From JAQBVV01 sp965249205 (GTDB lineage: Bacteria > Acidobacteriota > Vicinamibacteria > Vicinamibacterales > UBA2999): a stretch of DNA of 64,000 bases. Each line of letters opens with the position of its first letter. Position 1 is the stretch's first letter. Positions 44,154 to 53,066 of this stretch are shown here, piece by piece. Under the pieces are notes generated by a model that saw only the letters and a list, made by a program, of their open reading frames with translations, was not told the DNA's origin and did not search any database. Made by a program: the position numbers and the translations under genes. The stretch lies in NCBI GenBank assembly GCA_965249205.1, contig CBDFLL010000004.1, positions 868,001 to 932,000 of the forward strand. Direction: 5' to 3'.

Positions 44154-44593
44154 CCGCTCACCAGGTCGGACGCCGGCGCGAGGGTTACGGTAAAACCATC
44201 TTGATTGGGTGCGGCAACCCGGCTGTGCTGGCGGATCCTGGAGTAAGGAATCTTGACAACGACACTGTCGTCCGAACTCGGCTCTGGATTGGCCAGCACC
44301 GTGACGTCTTCCGACGCCGACACCATTCGCGCAGCCGTATCGGCGTCCGCGTACGCAATGAGGAAGGTCTCGCCGCCCGCCAGCTTGTGTGTTTCGTAGG
44401 TGCGGTAGCGCCTCGCCGCGAACAGCGGTGCGTTGAGCAGTCCCGGCGAGTAGGTGTACCCATACACGCCTCCAGGCAATGCGTTGACGCCCGTGCCCTC
44501 TTCGGCATCAGTGACGAGTCGCACACCATGCGCGTCGCGGATCTCTGTCTGTTCGACCCGGTCCGGCGTGTTTGTGTAAGTAACTTTGCCCAT
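44150..44593 (-). CDS. Hypothetical protein
   Basis: 147 residues, start MGKVTYTNTPDRVEQTEIRD. No signal peptide or membrane segment and no known motif. The sequence alternates short beta-like stretches (GVYGYTYSPGLL; ETFLIAYADADTAARMV; SVVVKIPYSRI), suggesting a small all-beta cytoplasmic protein. Its stop codon TAG is part of the end of the mosaic repeat. Isolated on its strand, 103 bases downstream of the msrA stop. Confidence 0.55.
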   Translation of the reverse strand: MGKVTYTNTPDRVEQTEIRDAHGVRLVTDAEEGTGVNALPGGVYGYTYSPGLLNAPLFAARRYRTYETHKLAGGETFLIAYADADTAARMVSASEDVTVLANPEPSSDDSVVVKIPYSRIRQHSRVAAPNQDGFTVTLAPASDLVSG

Positions 44594-44696
44594 TGCGCGA
44601 ATTATACCCGCCGCCGCTCGCGTTTCTCGTTCATGCTAGCTTCGGCGGCGCCGTAGCTTTGCGCCGATACGCGCACGCAAAGCACAGGCGAGTCGT

Positions 44697-45332
44697 TCAG
44701 GCCCCGATGCCTACTGGACAGCTCACTCCGGTGCCACCCATGCCGCAGTACCCATTCGGATTCTTGGCCAGGTACTGCTGGTGATACTCCTCCGCGTAGT
44801 AGAACGGCGGCGCGTTGGCGATCTCGGTCGTGATGCGACCGAAGCCTGCGGCCGTCAGACGATCCTGAAACGCTGCACGCGAGAGGTCCGCGGCGCGCTT
44901 CTGTTCTGGCGAATAGGTAAACACCGCCGATCGATACTGCGTGCCGACATCATTACCCTGCCGCATCCCCTGAGTCGGATCGTGGTTCTCCCAGAACAGC
45001 TGCAACATGACATCGAACGACGTGAGCCCGGGGTCGAACACGGCGAGCACCACTTCGGTGTGCCCGGTCATGCCCGAGCAGACCTCCCTGTAGGTGGGGT
45101 TCGGCGTTAGGCCTCCGGCATAGCCAACCGCGGTCGAGTAGACGCCCGATGCCTCCCAGAACTTCCGCTCCGCTCCCCAGAAACAGCCCATGGCGAACAC
45201 CGCTTGCTGAAGGCCGTCGGGGAAAGGGGGAACCACTGAATGGCCGTCTACCGCATGCGCCCCGGGGACCGGCAACGGCTCAGGGCGCCCTGCCAGGGCT
45301 TGATCGGGCTCCGGCACGCGAAGCGTCTTCAT
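44697..45332 (-). CDS. msrA: Peptide methionine sulfoxide reductase A
   Basis: 211 residues. The active site is FAMGCFWGAERKF (GCFWGxE). GYAGGLTPNPTYREVCSGMTGHTEVV and FWENHDPTQGMRQGNDVGTQYRS are classic. The C-terminal YCGMGGTGVSCPVG holds the resolving cysteines. It repairs oxidised methionine with thioredoxin. A GAGG ribosome site precedes the ATG. Residues 1-45 are an extension without a clear signal peptide. Confidence 0.95.
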   Translation of the reverse strand: MKTLRVPEPDQALAGRPEPLPVPGAHAVDGHSVVPPFPDGLQQAVFAMGCFWGAERKFWEASGVYSTAVGYAGGLTPNPTYREVCSGMTGHTEVVLAVFDPGLTSFDVMLQLFWENHDPTQGMRQGNDVGTQYRSAVFTYSPEQKRAADLSRAAFQDRLTAAGFGRITTEIANAPPFYYAEEYHQQYLAKNPNGYCGMGGTGVSCPVGIGA

Positions 45333-45357
45333 GATGAAATCCTCATATCGTTAGACA

Positions 45358-46077
45358 ATGCCTGAAACCGGCCTGCCGATTCAATCGACGACTCGACGCC
45401 CCAGGCCTGAACCCGAGGCGGTGCCGATCACCATCATCTACGAAGATGACTCCCTGATCGCCATCGACAAAGCACCTGGCATGGTGGTTCATCCCACGTA
45501 CAAGAACTGGTCTGGCACACTGCTCAACGGCGTGCTCTGGCACGTGCGTCATCGGTTGGGCACCGAACCGAGCATCGTCACGCGACTCGACAAGGATACG
45601 TCGGGTCTGGTGCTCGTGGCACTCGGGCCTGGCGTGCACGCCCAGGTACAACGGGACGGCGAGGCCGGCCTGATTCAGAAGGAGTACCTCGCGGCGGTGT
45701 GTGGCACACCAGACCCCGCTTGCGGATCGATCTCCCTGCCTCTCGCCAGAAGCCCTGAAGACCGCCGTCTGGTGATCGTGACGCCGACAGGCCAGGACTG
45801 CCGGACCGACTATGAGCTGCTGTCAACGAGCAACGGTTGCTCGCTGGTTCGGTGTGAACTGGTCACCGGCCGGACACACCAGATCCGGGTGCACCTGGCC
45901 GCGCGCGGGTGGCCGATCGCCGGCGATGCGACCTACGGAGCGGCGCACCCGGCCGTCACCAGGCAAGCCCTGCACGCGTGGCGCATCGCGCTTCCTCATC
46001 CGGTCACGCGAGAACCGATGGAGATCGAAGCGCCTGTCCCTCCAGACCTGCGCGGTCTGATGGAAAGTAGGATCTAG
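45358..46077 (+). CDS. RluA-family pseudouridine synthase
   Basis: 239 residues. The catalytic Asp lies in SIVTRLDKDTSGLVLVAL, and GRTHQIRVHLAARGWPIAGD is the second signature. There is no N-terminal S4 domain, as in RluA and TruC-like members. The target could be rRNA or tRNA. The gene diverges from msrA and ends four bases into the broken 3D-domain gene on the other strand. Confidence 0.9.
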   Translation: MPETGLPIQSTTRRPRPEPEAVPITIIYEDDSLIAIDKAPGMVVHPTYKNWSGTLLNGVLWHVRHRLGTEPSIVTRLDKDTSGLVLVALGPGVHAQVQRDGEAGLIQKEYLAAVCGTPDPACGSISLPLARSPEDRRLVIVTPTGQDCRTDYELLSTSNGCSLVRCELVTGRTHQIRVHLAARGWPIAGDATYGAAHPAVTRQALHAWRIALPHPVTREPMEIEAPVPPDLRGLMESRI

Positions 46078-46487
46078 CTCTCCATGACTTCGACACGCAA
46101 TGTTCGCTTGCCAAAGGCCAGAGCCGCGTTCTTGGAAGACATCCAGATATCGAATCGATCGTCGTATTTCCGGTGCAGGCGATCGTAGCAGTGGTAGGTC
46201 CGCTCCCCGATTCTGACTTTCGTACCGAACGGAAGGGCGCGGGGGCAGGCGACAAGACCATCGAACACGCGACGACCGCTGGCCGTGACGAACGGGTCAC
46301 CCCACGTCTCGTCGGGCGACGACGAATACGCGGTCACCGTCGCGTGAAACTCCGGGATTTCAGGCTCAAGATACTCAAGCTAGATGTCCTGGCCAGGAGT
46401 GGGTACGTCCACTATCTGCACGGACATCGGCCACAGAAGGGCTGCGGCCAAGGCGATATGAAACAGTAAGACACCACGAAGAATCAT
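46074..46487 (-). pseudogene. 3D-domain protein with in-frame amber codon
   Basis: From the ATG at 46487 the frame encodes a signal segment (MILRGVLLFHIALAAALLWP) and 35 residues, then TAG at 46380-46382, then without any frame change LEYLEPEIPEFHATVTAYSS and a complete 3D (Asp-Asp-Asp) domain to 46074: DPFVTASGRRVFDG, LPFGTKVRIG, DRFDIWMSSKNAAL. 3D proteins resemble cell-wall lytic transglycosylases of the MltA type. The simplest history is a Gln codon changed to TAG. A GTG at 46337 could still give the bare domain without its export signal. Confidence 0.7.
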
Positions 46488-47251
46488 GAACCACGTTGCT
46501 CCTGTTATCTGGTGACGAAGTCGGTCGAATCACCGGATTCGTCCGTCAACGCAGGAATGCGAGATGCGAGCGGGCGCTCCTCCTTATATCGGAGTCAGCG
46601 AGCCGCTTCTTGAGGCACCTCGCGGGGAGCAACAGAGCAAGAGTGATGCCGAGGGGTTGATCAGGAAAACGGAATCGCGTGATCCGCAGCTGCGGCCAGT
46701 GGCGTCTATTTTTCTACACAGTGCCTAAAAACAGACGTACGCCGGCGCTCAGGCCTGGGCTTGGCACCGATGTCCGGGCCTCGCCCAGTGGTCTGGTTGC
46801 GAGCCAGCTAGCGCGTTTTCGGCTTGTACGTATTACTCGCGTGTGGTAATTCCTCGGGCGGCCAGGAGGTGCCACATTCGACCGTACTCGATGGATTGCT
46901 TTGGTCTACTAGTCTCCGGAGTGTGCCGCTGCGGTACACCGGCTATTCGTCGCTATGAAGAACTCGAAAACGCGTTGGGCATTCGGCCGGCTGAAGCGCT
47001 TTTCATGACCGTGTGGCGTCTGAGTAGACGCAATGCCGAAACACAAGGCTATTGGAAAAGCGCTCTATGCCTCCCGTCTGGCGGCGTTGCTCCTCGCTCA
47101 CATGCGCCCGGCATGCTCCCTCGTCGCGCCTGGCGCGGATTTCACGAGCGCGTGGCTCTCACATAGCCGCAATCCATGACAGGTGAAATCCGCGCTGGCC
47201 AGCCGGGCGCCTCACCGCCCTCGGTGCACAAGCCGATTCGCAACTAGACCA
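46488..47251. other. Gene-poor gap
   Basis: No convincing gene is seen in this 764-bp stretch. One frame at 46843-47166 lacks codon pattern, motifs and a ribosome site. The right part holds a mosaic repeat copy (47085-47203). The rest shows no clear structure. Confidence 0.6.
47085..47203. repeat. Mosaic intergenic repeat, partial copy
   Basis: GCGTTGCTCCTCGCTCACAT ... CCTCGTCGCGCC is followed by the hairpin arm pair GCGCGGATTTCACGAGCGCG and TGAAATCCGCGCTGG. The CTAG-type outer ends are missing. The modules are in the same order as in the copy at 43884. Confidence 0.65.
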
Positions 47252-48567
47252 CTATCGGCTGAACCGCAATTGGTCGAGGACCGAGCACTCAGCGATCGCG
47301 CGGCCCGTGGCGGCATAGATCGGACACAAATTCAGAATCGAGGCGCTGGCGTCTTCTGTGGGCGAACCCTGGTTGGTGACGACGGCCAGGCGCCGTGTGG
47401 GGTCAACGGCGACCGCGTACGGACAGGTTCCAACCGGAATATTCGCGACGTGGGTCAGCGTATCGAGATCCACCACAGCCACGACGTTCGTATTTGGAAG
47501 CGCCGCGAAGAGCAGGCGGTTCGGCTCGTCGACGGCCATCCCCCAAGGGATCGCATACCTAGCGTGATCACCTGCTCGGCTGCCAGCGTCACCTCATCGG
47601 CGACCAGGATGCCGGTATATCCGCTCTGGGTGTTCGTCTGAAACAACCGCCGCGTCGCGGCCTGGCGCGTCAGCATGTTGTTGCCGCCAAAGTCCGCCCC
47701 ATAGGCATCCTTCGGGATCGCGGCAAACAGCGCCTGGCCAGTGACGGCGCTCACAACAACGATCGCGCCGTTACCAACCGCTGAGAAGTAGATCAGATCG
47801 CGCTCCTGGTCCACAACAACGCCATGCGGCGCCGGCGCTGTCTCGAACGCAAGAGCGACAGTGTCGGTGGTGGTATCGATCACCGAGGCGTAATTCTGTT
47901 CGGCGATCACCTCGCTGCTGCGCACGGTATTGCCCACCAGCATCAGCCCGGTAGAAAGGTCCAGGCCGCCCATATGAGGCTTCCCACCCACCGTGATCAC
48001 CTGAAGCACCCGTCCGTCGGTCGGATCGTGCACGGTCACGGTCCCGGCGCCTCCGGATCCCATCATGTACACGACACCGCGGTTGGCATCGATCGTCGGC
48101 CAGATCGGAGCCTCTCCTGTTGGTACCGCGGCTACCTCGATCGATGCGGAGGGATCGACGATGCTCATCTGATCCCGTCCGGGGCCTCGGTCGGCTCCAG
48201 GACCGGTCACTCCGGTCAGGCTCGGATCTCCCTCGCAGCCATTCACAATCGTGCCGTTCAGGCCGATGTAGGCCAGGCCCGACACGGGATCGATCGCGAT
48301 CCCTTCGGCGCCCTTTACGGCTAGGCCTCCGCCCAACGGGACGATCGACGTCAGCGAGTGGACGGTAATGGCCGCAGGGACTTCCGGGGCTCCTGGATCA
48401 GGCGCCACCGGCCCCGGCACAGCCGGGCCATCGATCGGATTGCCGTTGGGATCGCAGGTCGCCGTGCCGGGTGGTGAGCAGGTACCGGGGACCTGTCCGA
48501 TCACCGTGGATGCCGCTGCTACTGCGACAAGCGCGGCAAACACGAAGCGGTACATAAATGCGGACAT
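47252..48567 (-). pseudogene. Secreted YVTN/YncE-like beta-propeller protein, frameshifted
   Basis: From 48567 a signal peptide (YRFVFAALVAVAAASTVIGQ) leads a Pro-rich linker and repeats such as GLAVKGAEGIAIDPVSGLAYIGL and APHGVVVDQERDLIYFSAVG, blades of a YVTN-type propeller. After VITLG at about 47557 the frame is lost; the alternative frame continues YAIPWGMAVDEPNRLLFAAL and PYAVAVDPTRRLAVVTNQG to 47252. One missing base near 47556-47561 explains this. The propeller would be nearly complete if it were restored. Function is unknown; such proteins often bind ligands outside the cell. Confidence 0.7.
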
Positions 48568-48640
48568 CCTTCACCGGATCCTGTCACAGAAACATCCACA
48601 AGAGATAGTCGGCCGAACCGTTCTGCCCAGTGGCCCCCAA

Positions 48641-49576
48641 TCAGTTCGACGAGTGGGCTTCTCGACCGATCCGTTCATCGGCATCAGCCAGTACGTGCCT
48701 CGCATACCGGTAGTCGGTGATCGTGCCGATGCGCTCTCCATGCCACCTCAGCAGAATGAAGTAGTCCGGCGCTCCGTCCGGCGTGTCGGAAGCCAGCAGC
48801 GCCGGACGCCCCTCGACCAGCCCTGGGCAGAGCCGGCACTCCGGGGCCTTGGCGTAATTCGTGTAATACCGACCAGTCGGCTGCGCACCCCGAGCCTGGA
48901 AGCGCCCAACCAGGTCCAGTCGAACATCCTCGGCAAGCATCTCGCGCAAACCGTCGAAGTCGTGCGCGTTGAACCGATCGGCGTAGCGGGACAGCAGAAG
49001 GGCTTCGGCCTCAGTCAGCGCAGCCGGCTTGTGGTCCTGCGCCGAATCCACCGCCTGGCGCAAGCTCGCTCGCCCTCTATGCAACGCGCCTTTGGTGGCC
49101 GGGAGAGTGGCATCGAGGACAGCGGAAATCTCGGACAGCGAGTAGTCGAGCACGTCTTTCAGGATGACGCAGCTCCGTTGCATCGGCGTCAGCTTCGCGA
49201 AATAGGACAACCCGATCGTCGTCAACTCCGTCCGCACAAGCGCGTCGACCTCGCCGGGAGCCGCGGCCTCTGACTCCAGGGCCACAACGTGCGTCCTATC
49301 GTAGCGTCGCAAATAGTCGAGCGATTTGTTGTGCGCGACCTTGAAGATCCAACCGCGAAGGCTCGTGACCCCGCCCAACTCCGACAGCTGGTAGAACACC
49401 TTGGCGAGCACATCCTGCACAACATCCTCGCCCTCGATCGACGAACCCACCATGCGAGAGCAGTACCGATGCAGGTCCGGGCGCACGTCGCTCACGAGCT
49501 TGTCGAACTCCCTTCGCGCCGCTGCTTGTGCGTCAGTCTCCACGCGCTCCTCCAGTCGGTGCTCGCGCTTCGTCAT
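48641..49576 (-). CDS. ECF sigma factor with SnoaL-like C-terminal domain (SigJ/ECF41 type)
   Basis: 311 residues. Region 2 (FDKLVSDVRPDLHRYCSRMVGSS, DVVQDVLAKVFYQL, LRGWIFKVAHNKSLDYLRR) and region 4 (LTPMQRSCVILKDVLDYSLSEISAVL) are clear. After about residue 195 there is a SnoaL/NTF2-like domain (LLSRYADRFNAHDFDGLREMLAEDVRLD), as in ECF41-type factors where it controls activity. No anti-sigma factor is adjacent, as usual for this group. The DinB-like gene diverges 190 bases away and may be a target. Confidence 0.9.
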   Translation of the reverse strand: MTKREHRLEERVETDAQAAARREFDKLVSDVRPDLHRYCSRMVGSSIEGEDVVQDVLAKVFYQLSELGGVTSLRGWIFKVAHNKSLDYLRRYDRTHVVALESEAAAPGEVDALVRTELTTIGLSYFAKLTPMQRSCVILKDVLDYSLSEISAVLDATLPATKGALHRGRASLRQAVDSAQDHKPAALTEAEALLLSRYADRFNAHDFDGLREMLAEDVRLDLVGRFQARGAQPTGRYYTNYAKAPECRLCPGLVEGRPALLASDTPDGAPDYFILLRWHGERIGTITDYRYARHVLADADERIGREAHSSN

Positions 49577-49765
49577 TGGGTTCTTCCCCGTCTACTGACA
49601 AGCGCCCCTGAATGGTCACCATCACGCTCATCCCCGATAACACGACGATCGGCGGGCCGAAAAGGATCCGCGTCCTGCGACGGCAGCCGCAGGGCCGCAT
49701 CTTTTGCGACGGCTCGTTCGTCTTAGTAACTGACACAGCCCGAGTTCAATCCCTAGGAGCACATC

Positions 49766-50275
49766 ATGGCGAATAGCGCAGCACCTCTCATGAACATTTT
49801 CGGCACCACCGACTACCTCATGCCGCTCATTCTTGAGGGCCTGTCTGATGCGGACGCCCGAACTCGCGCGCGCGAGGGTGACGGGCCGTCCATCGCGTGG
49901 CACCTGGGTCACCTGCTGTGCTACCGGTCCAACGGGCTGAAGCTCCTCGGCCAGGCTGACGACAACCCGTACGAAGCCGCATTCGGGAGCAGTCCGGCCA
50001 CCGATGGTCGAGACTATCCCACCACTGCTGAGCTGGGCACGCAGTGGGCCAGCCTGAGCCAGCGATTCATGGCTGCGCTTGGCTCCGCGACCGACGCCGA
50101 TCTTCAGGCGCCAGCCCCGGGTGGTGCACACGCCGAGGAGTGCGTGCGCGACAAGTTTGCGTTCTTCGCGTTCCACGAGGGATACCACATCGGGTCGATC
50201 GCGGCTCTGCAGAAAGCGTTAGGCAAGAACAGCCCGCCAGAGAAGATCATGGCGGCCATGAAAGGAGCGAACTGA
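49766..50275 (+). CDS. DinB-family protein
   Basis: 169 residues. It has a four-helix-bundle pattern with possible metal histidines in SIAWHLGHLLCYR and in AFHEGYHIGSIAALQKALG, as in DinB and YfiT-like proteins, many of which are thiol-dependent metal enzymes. The substrate is unknown. The next gene begins three bases after the stop, so they form a pair, divergent from the ECF sigma factor gene. Confidence 0.8.
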   Translation: MANSAAPLMNIFGTTDYLMPLILEGLSDADARTRAREGDGPSIAWHLGHLLCYRSNGLKLLGQADDNPYEAAFGSSPATDGRDYPTTAELGTQWASLSQRFMAALGSATDADLQAPAPGGAHAEECVRDKFAFFAFHEGYHIGSIAALQKALGKNSPPEKIMAAMKGAN

Positions 50276-50277
50276 GC

Positions 50278-50680
50278 ATGGCCAGCATCGCATTTACCGA
50301 CGAATGGGGCGAGGTCATCGATCGCCCAGAGCACGACACCATCGAGATCCGATGGTTTGATTCGACCGCAACCATGACGGGCAACCAAGTTCAACGACTG
50401 GTTGTCTCGATTTGCCGCCGAAGTTGAGCGGACGGGCCGGTCCAGAGTCCTCGTCGACAGCGTGCCATTCGCGATGCCGATGGACCGGATGGATGGCGGC
50501 TGGAGGGACGCGAACATCATCCCCCGCTACAACACCGCGGGCGTGAAACGGTTCGCGTTTCTCATGCCCCCCGGGATGCCGGCCATCGGAGCACCTCCCG
50601 CGACCGTCGGTCCCGCCGAGTTCCCGACGGCGTATTTCGGCACACGGCGGGATGCCATCGCATGGCTCCTGGCTGACTAG
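50278..50680 (+). pseudogene. Small hypothetical protein gene, frameshifted
   Basis: From ATG 50278 the frame reads MASIAFTDEWGEVIDRPEHD to ATMTGNQ, then is lost. The other frame continues FNDWLSRFAAEVERTGRSRV to 50680. An extra base near 50389 accounts for it. The joined protein of about 133 residues has an alternating beta/alpha pattern (SRVLVDSVPFAMP; VKRFAFLMPPGMPA) somewhat like STAS-fold proteins. No function is assigned. The IS481 element lies directly after its TAG stop. Confidence 0.6.
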
Positions 50681-50681
50681 C

Positions 50682-51718
50682 TGTTGAAGTCAAACACGTT
50701 GTTCATCACGCAGCACTCGTGAGTCGTGACACGGGCGGTTCATAGTGCAAGCTGGCGTGCGGCCGGTCGTGATTGTAGTAGCGCAGCCACGGGCGAAGGG
50801 CTCGCCGGCGGTGGCGAGACGTCTGATACGGCTGGACATAGGCCCACTCACGCAGCAGCGTCTGAATGAAGCGCTCAGCCTTGCCGTTGGTCCGCGGCGT
50901 ATAGGGGCGCGTCCGCAGATGGCGCAGCGCGTGGGCCTGACAGGCTGTCCGAAACCGCCGGGACACGTAGCCGCTGCCGTTATCGCTCATGACGCGATGG
51001 ACGGTGATCTGCCGCGCCGCGTACCAAGCGACGGCTCGGTCCAAGAAAGCGGCACAGGTGGTCCCCGTCTGGTCGCCCAGGACCTCGACGTAGGCCAGCC
51101 GCGTATGGTCGTCCACCGCCACATGCACGTACTCCCAGCCCGCCCCCGGTGACGCCTGCCGGGGATTCCCATGAATCCGATGGCCTACACGCCGAAAGCG
51201 CCCCAGCGGCTTGATGTCCACGTGTAGCAGATCGCCAGGGTGCGGCCACTCGTAGCGCTGGATCGGGACGGGCGGCGGGCCTGGGAGCCGGTTGAGTCCC
51301 AGCCGCCGCAGCCAGGCCCCCACCGTCGAGCGGGGCATCCGCAAGGCGCGGGCAATGGCCCAGGCCGGCAGGCCGTGTTGCTCGCGGAGCTGCCGGATGA
51401 ACGTGACCCGGATCGCCGGCGTGACATGCGGAGTCCGCTGCGGCCGGGACGATCGGTCCTCCAGCCCGGCTGCACCCTCTTCGCGGAACCGGCGCACCCA
51501 TTTCGCAACCGTGCGGACACTTACGCCGTAGCCCTCGGCCACGGCGTCGTGCGCCCACTCATCGAACAGGACACGGCGCACCAATTCCAGGCGCGAAGTC
51601 GGGGTCGTCTTGGCATTACGATGAAGCGTCATCCGGGGCCTCCTCTGGTCAGAACGGTGGTCTGGAAACTCCATTCTTTTCAGAGTGCTCCGGATGAACA
51701 ACGTGTTTAGCAAAGACA
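50682..51718 (-). mobile_element. IS481-family insertion sequence (1037 bp)
   Basis: Bounded by a six-base direct repeat ACTAGC (50676-50681 and 51719-51724). The inverted ends begin TGT and share AAACACGTTGTTCATC about 13 bases in. One transposase gene is inside. The target includes the TAG stop of the preceding gene. Confidence 0.88.
50706..51632 (-). CDS. IS481-family transposase
   Basis: 308 residues from the ATG at 51632. An N-terminal HTH (AEGYGVSVRTVAKWVRRFREEG) and a second HTH (LPAWAIARALRMPRSTV) precede an integrase-type DDE core with GDLLHVDIKPLG, VMSDNGSGYVSRRF and TPRTNGKAERFIQTLL. The RPH segment (YNHDRPHASLHY) ends the protein as is usual. The frame is intact, so it may be active. 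Confidence 0.93.
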   Translation of the reverse strand: MTLHRNAKTTPTSRLELVRRVLFDEWAHDAVAEGYGVSVRTVAKWVRRFREEGAAGLEDRSSRPQRTPHVTPAIRVTFIRQLREQHGLPAWAIARALRMPRSTVGAWLRRLGLNRLPGPPPVPIQRYEWPHPGDLLHVDIKPLGRFRRVGHRIHGNPRQASPGAGWEYVHVAVDDHTRLAYVEVLGDQTGTTCAAFLDRAVAWYAARQITVHRVMSDNGSGYVSRRFRTACQAHALRHLRTRPYTPRTNGKAERFIQTLLREWAYVQPYQTSRHRRRALRPWLRYYNHDRPHASLHYEPPVSRLTSAA

Positions 51719-51756
51719 ACTAGCCTCGTGGAAAAGCTAGCAGTCCTCGGGAATCT

Positions 51757-51961
51757 CTAGAGGCAGTTTCATAACCTCAAGTCGGGTCCTGACCGCGGAC
51801 AGCCCCATTCGTGCTCGGCGCCAAGAACCTCTGTAACGTGGAAGGCACCTCCACCCCACCGCGCAGGCGTGCGCGGCGGGGACCCCGGGGCCTGCGGCGC
51901 GAACGGGGCGGCCCCGTCCACGGCCACCCGCAGCGAGGTTATGAAACCGCTTCTGGCCTAG
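51757..51961. repeat. CTAG-bounded inverted-repeat element after the BASS gene
   Basis: AGAGGCAGTTTCATAACCTC at 51759-51778 and GAGGTTATGAAACCGCTTCT at 51935-51954 are inverted copies (17 of 20 matching). A GC-rich core with no gene lies between. CTAG occurs at both outer edges, and the right one contains the TAG stop of the transporter gene. A third family of small non-autonomous elements. Confidence 0.65.
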
Positions 51962-52917
51962 CGACCGTTCGAATCCCGCTGACGCCACCGAGCAGCGATG
52001 AGCGCCCCGGACAGGTTGTGCCACACGGTGAAGAGCGCGCCAGGGAGGGCGGCAATGGGATCGAAGTGCGCTCGCGCGAGGGCCACGGCGAGTCCAGAAT
52101 TCTGCATGCCGACTTCGATGGCGGTCGTACGCCGTTGCGCGACGCTTAGCCCCAGGAGGTGGGCGGCGCCATAACCCAGCGCGAGACCGATACCGTTGTG
52201 GGCGACCACCGCAACCGCCACGAGCAGACCGGAGATGTAGAGCGACTCGCGATTTCCCGCAACGACGGCGGCCACAATCAGTGCGATCGCGGTCACGGAC
52301 ACGAGCGGCAGGAACGGTGTGCATGTCCGCACCGGGCCGGGAAGGTAGCGATTGAGGAGGACGCCGAGGGCGACCGGCGCCGCGACGATCTTGAGCACGT
52401 CGAGAAAGAGGGCGGCGGCCGACACGTCCATGCTTCGATCCACCAGCAGCAACGTCAGTGCCGGAGTGAGGATCGGCGCGAGCAGCGTCGAAATCGTGGT
52501 CAAGGTGACCGACAGCGCCACGTCAGCCCGCGCCAGAAACGCGACGACGTTCGAGGCTGTGCCTCCGGGGCAGGTACCAACCAGAATGACGCCGACCGCC
52601 AGTTCCGGCGGCAGTTGCAACGCGCGGCTGATACCCCAGGCCAGGAGTGGCATGACAATGTACTGCGCGCCAACTCCAGCGGCGACGGTGAGCGGTCGGG
52701 TGAACACGGCGGCGAAGTCACTGGCGGTGAGCGTTGTCCCCATCCCGAGCATGATGATGGCCAGCAGCGGGCCGATCCAGGGAAGCGCCCATAGGAATCC
52801 CTCTGGCGCGAGGAACCCGCCCACTGCGGCGGCAAGGATGACGGCGCCGAACCATCGCCCGGCGAAGTTGCTGAGCGCGATCAACGGTTTCACAAGGCTT
52901 GCTACTACAGCAGTCAA
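51958..52917 (-). CDS. Bile acid:sodium symporter (BASS) family transporter
   Basis: 319 residues with nine or ten membrane segments. Family motifs: IIMLGMGTTLTASDF, VGTCPGGTASNVVAFLARADVALS (sodium site region) and EVGMQNSGLAVALA. Bacterial relatives carry organic anions such as pantoate or 2-keto acids with sodium. The cargo cannot be read from the sequence. The stop codon is in the end of a small repeat element. No partner gene is nearby. Confidence 0.9.
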   Translation of the reverse strand: MTAVVASLVKPLIALSNFAGRWFGAVILAAAVGGFLAPEGFLWALPWIGPLLAIIMLGMGTTLTASDFAAVFTRPLTVAAGVGAQYIVMPLLAWGISRALQLPPELAVGVILVGTCPGGTASNVVAFLARADVALSVTLTTISTLLAPILTPALTLLLVDRSMDVSAAALFLDVLKIVAAPVALGVLLNRYLPGPVRTCTPFLPLVSVTAIALIVAAVVAGNRESLYISGLLVAVAVVAHNGIGLALGYGAAHLLGLSVAQRRTTAIEVGMQNSGLAVALARAHFDPIAALPGALFTVWHNLSGALIAARWRQRDSNGR

Positions 52918-53066
52918 CGCCGCCCCAAGGCCAGGTCACGGTACGGACGATGCAAGAACAGCCCTTGCCGGATGAACGCGCGCCAGCTTCTCTTCAGAAA
53001 GGCCACGGCGTAGTCTATGCCGTCTGGTTAGGAAGTGCCGGAACGGCAATCGACGCAGTTTTCCCC

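Noticed and set aside
46843..47166. Possible 107-codon gene in the gap
   Set aside because: No ribosome site or motif, and its 3' part runs through a mosaic repeat copy.
51964..51976. CGTTCGAATCCCG, resembling a tRNA T-loop
   Set aside because: It encodes the C-terminus of the BASS transporter on the other strand, and no acceptor or anticodon stem can be formed around it.
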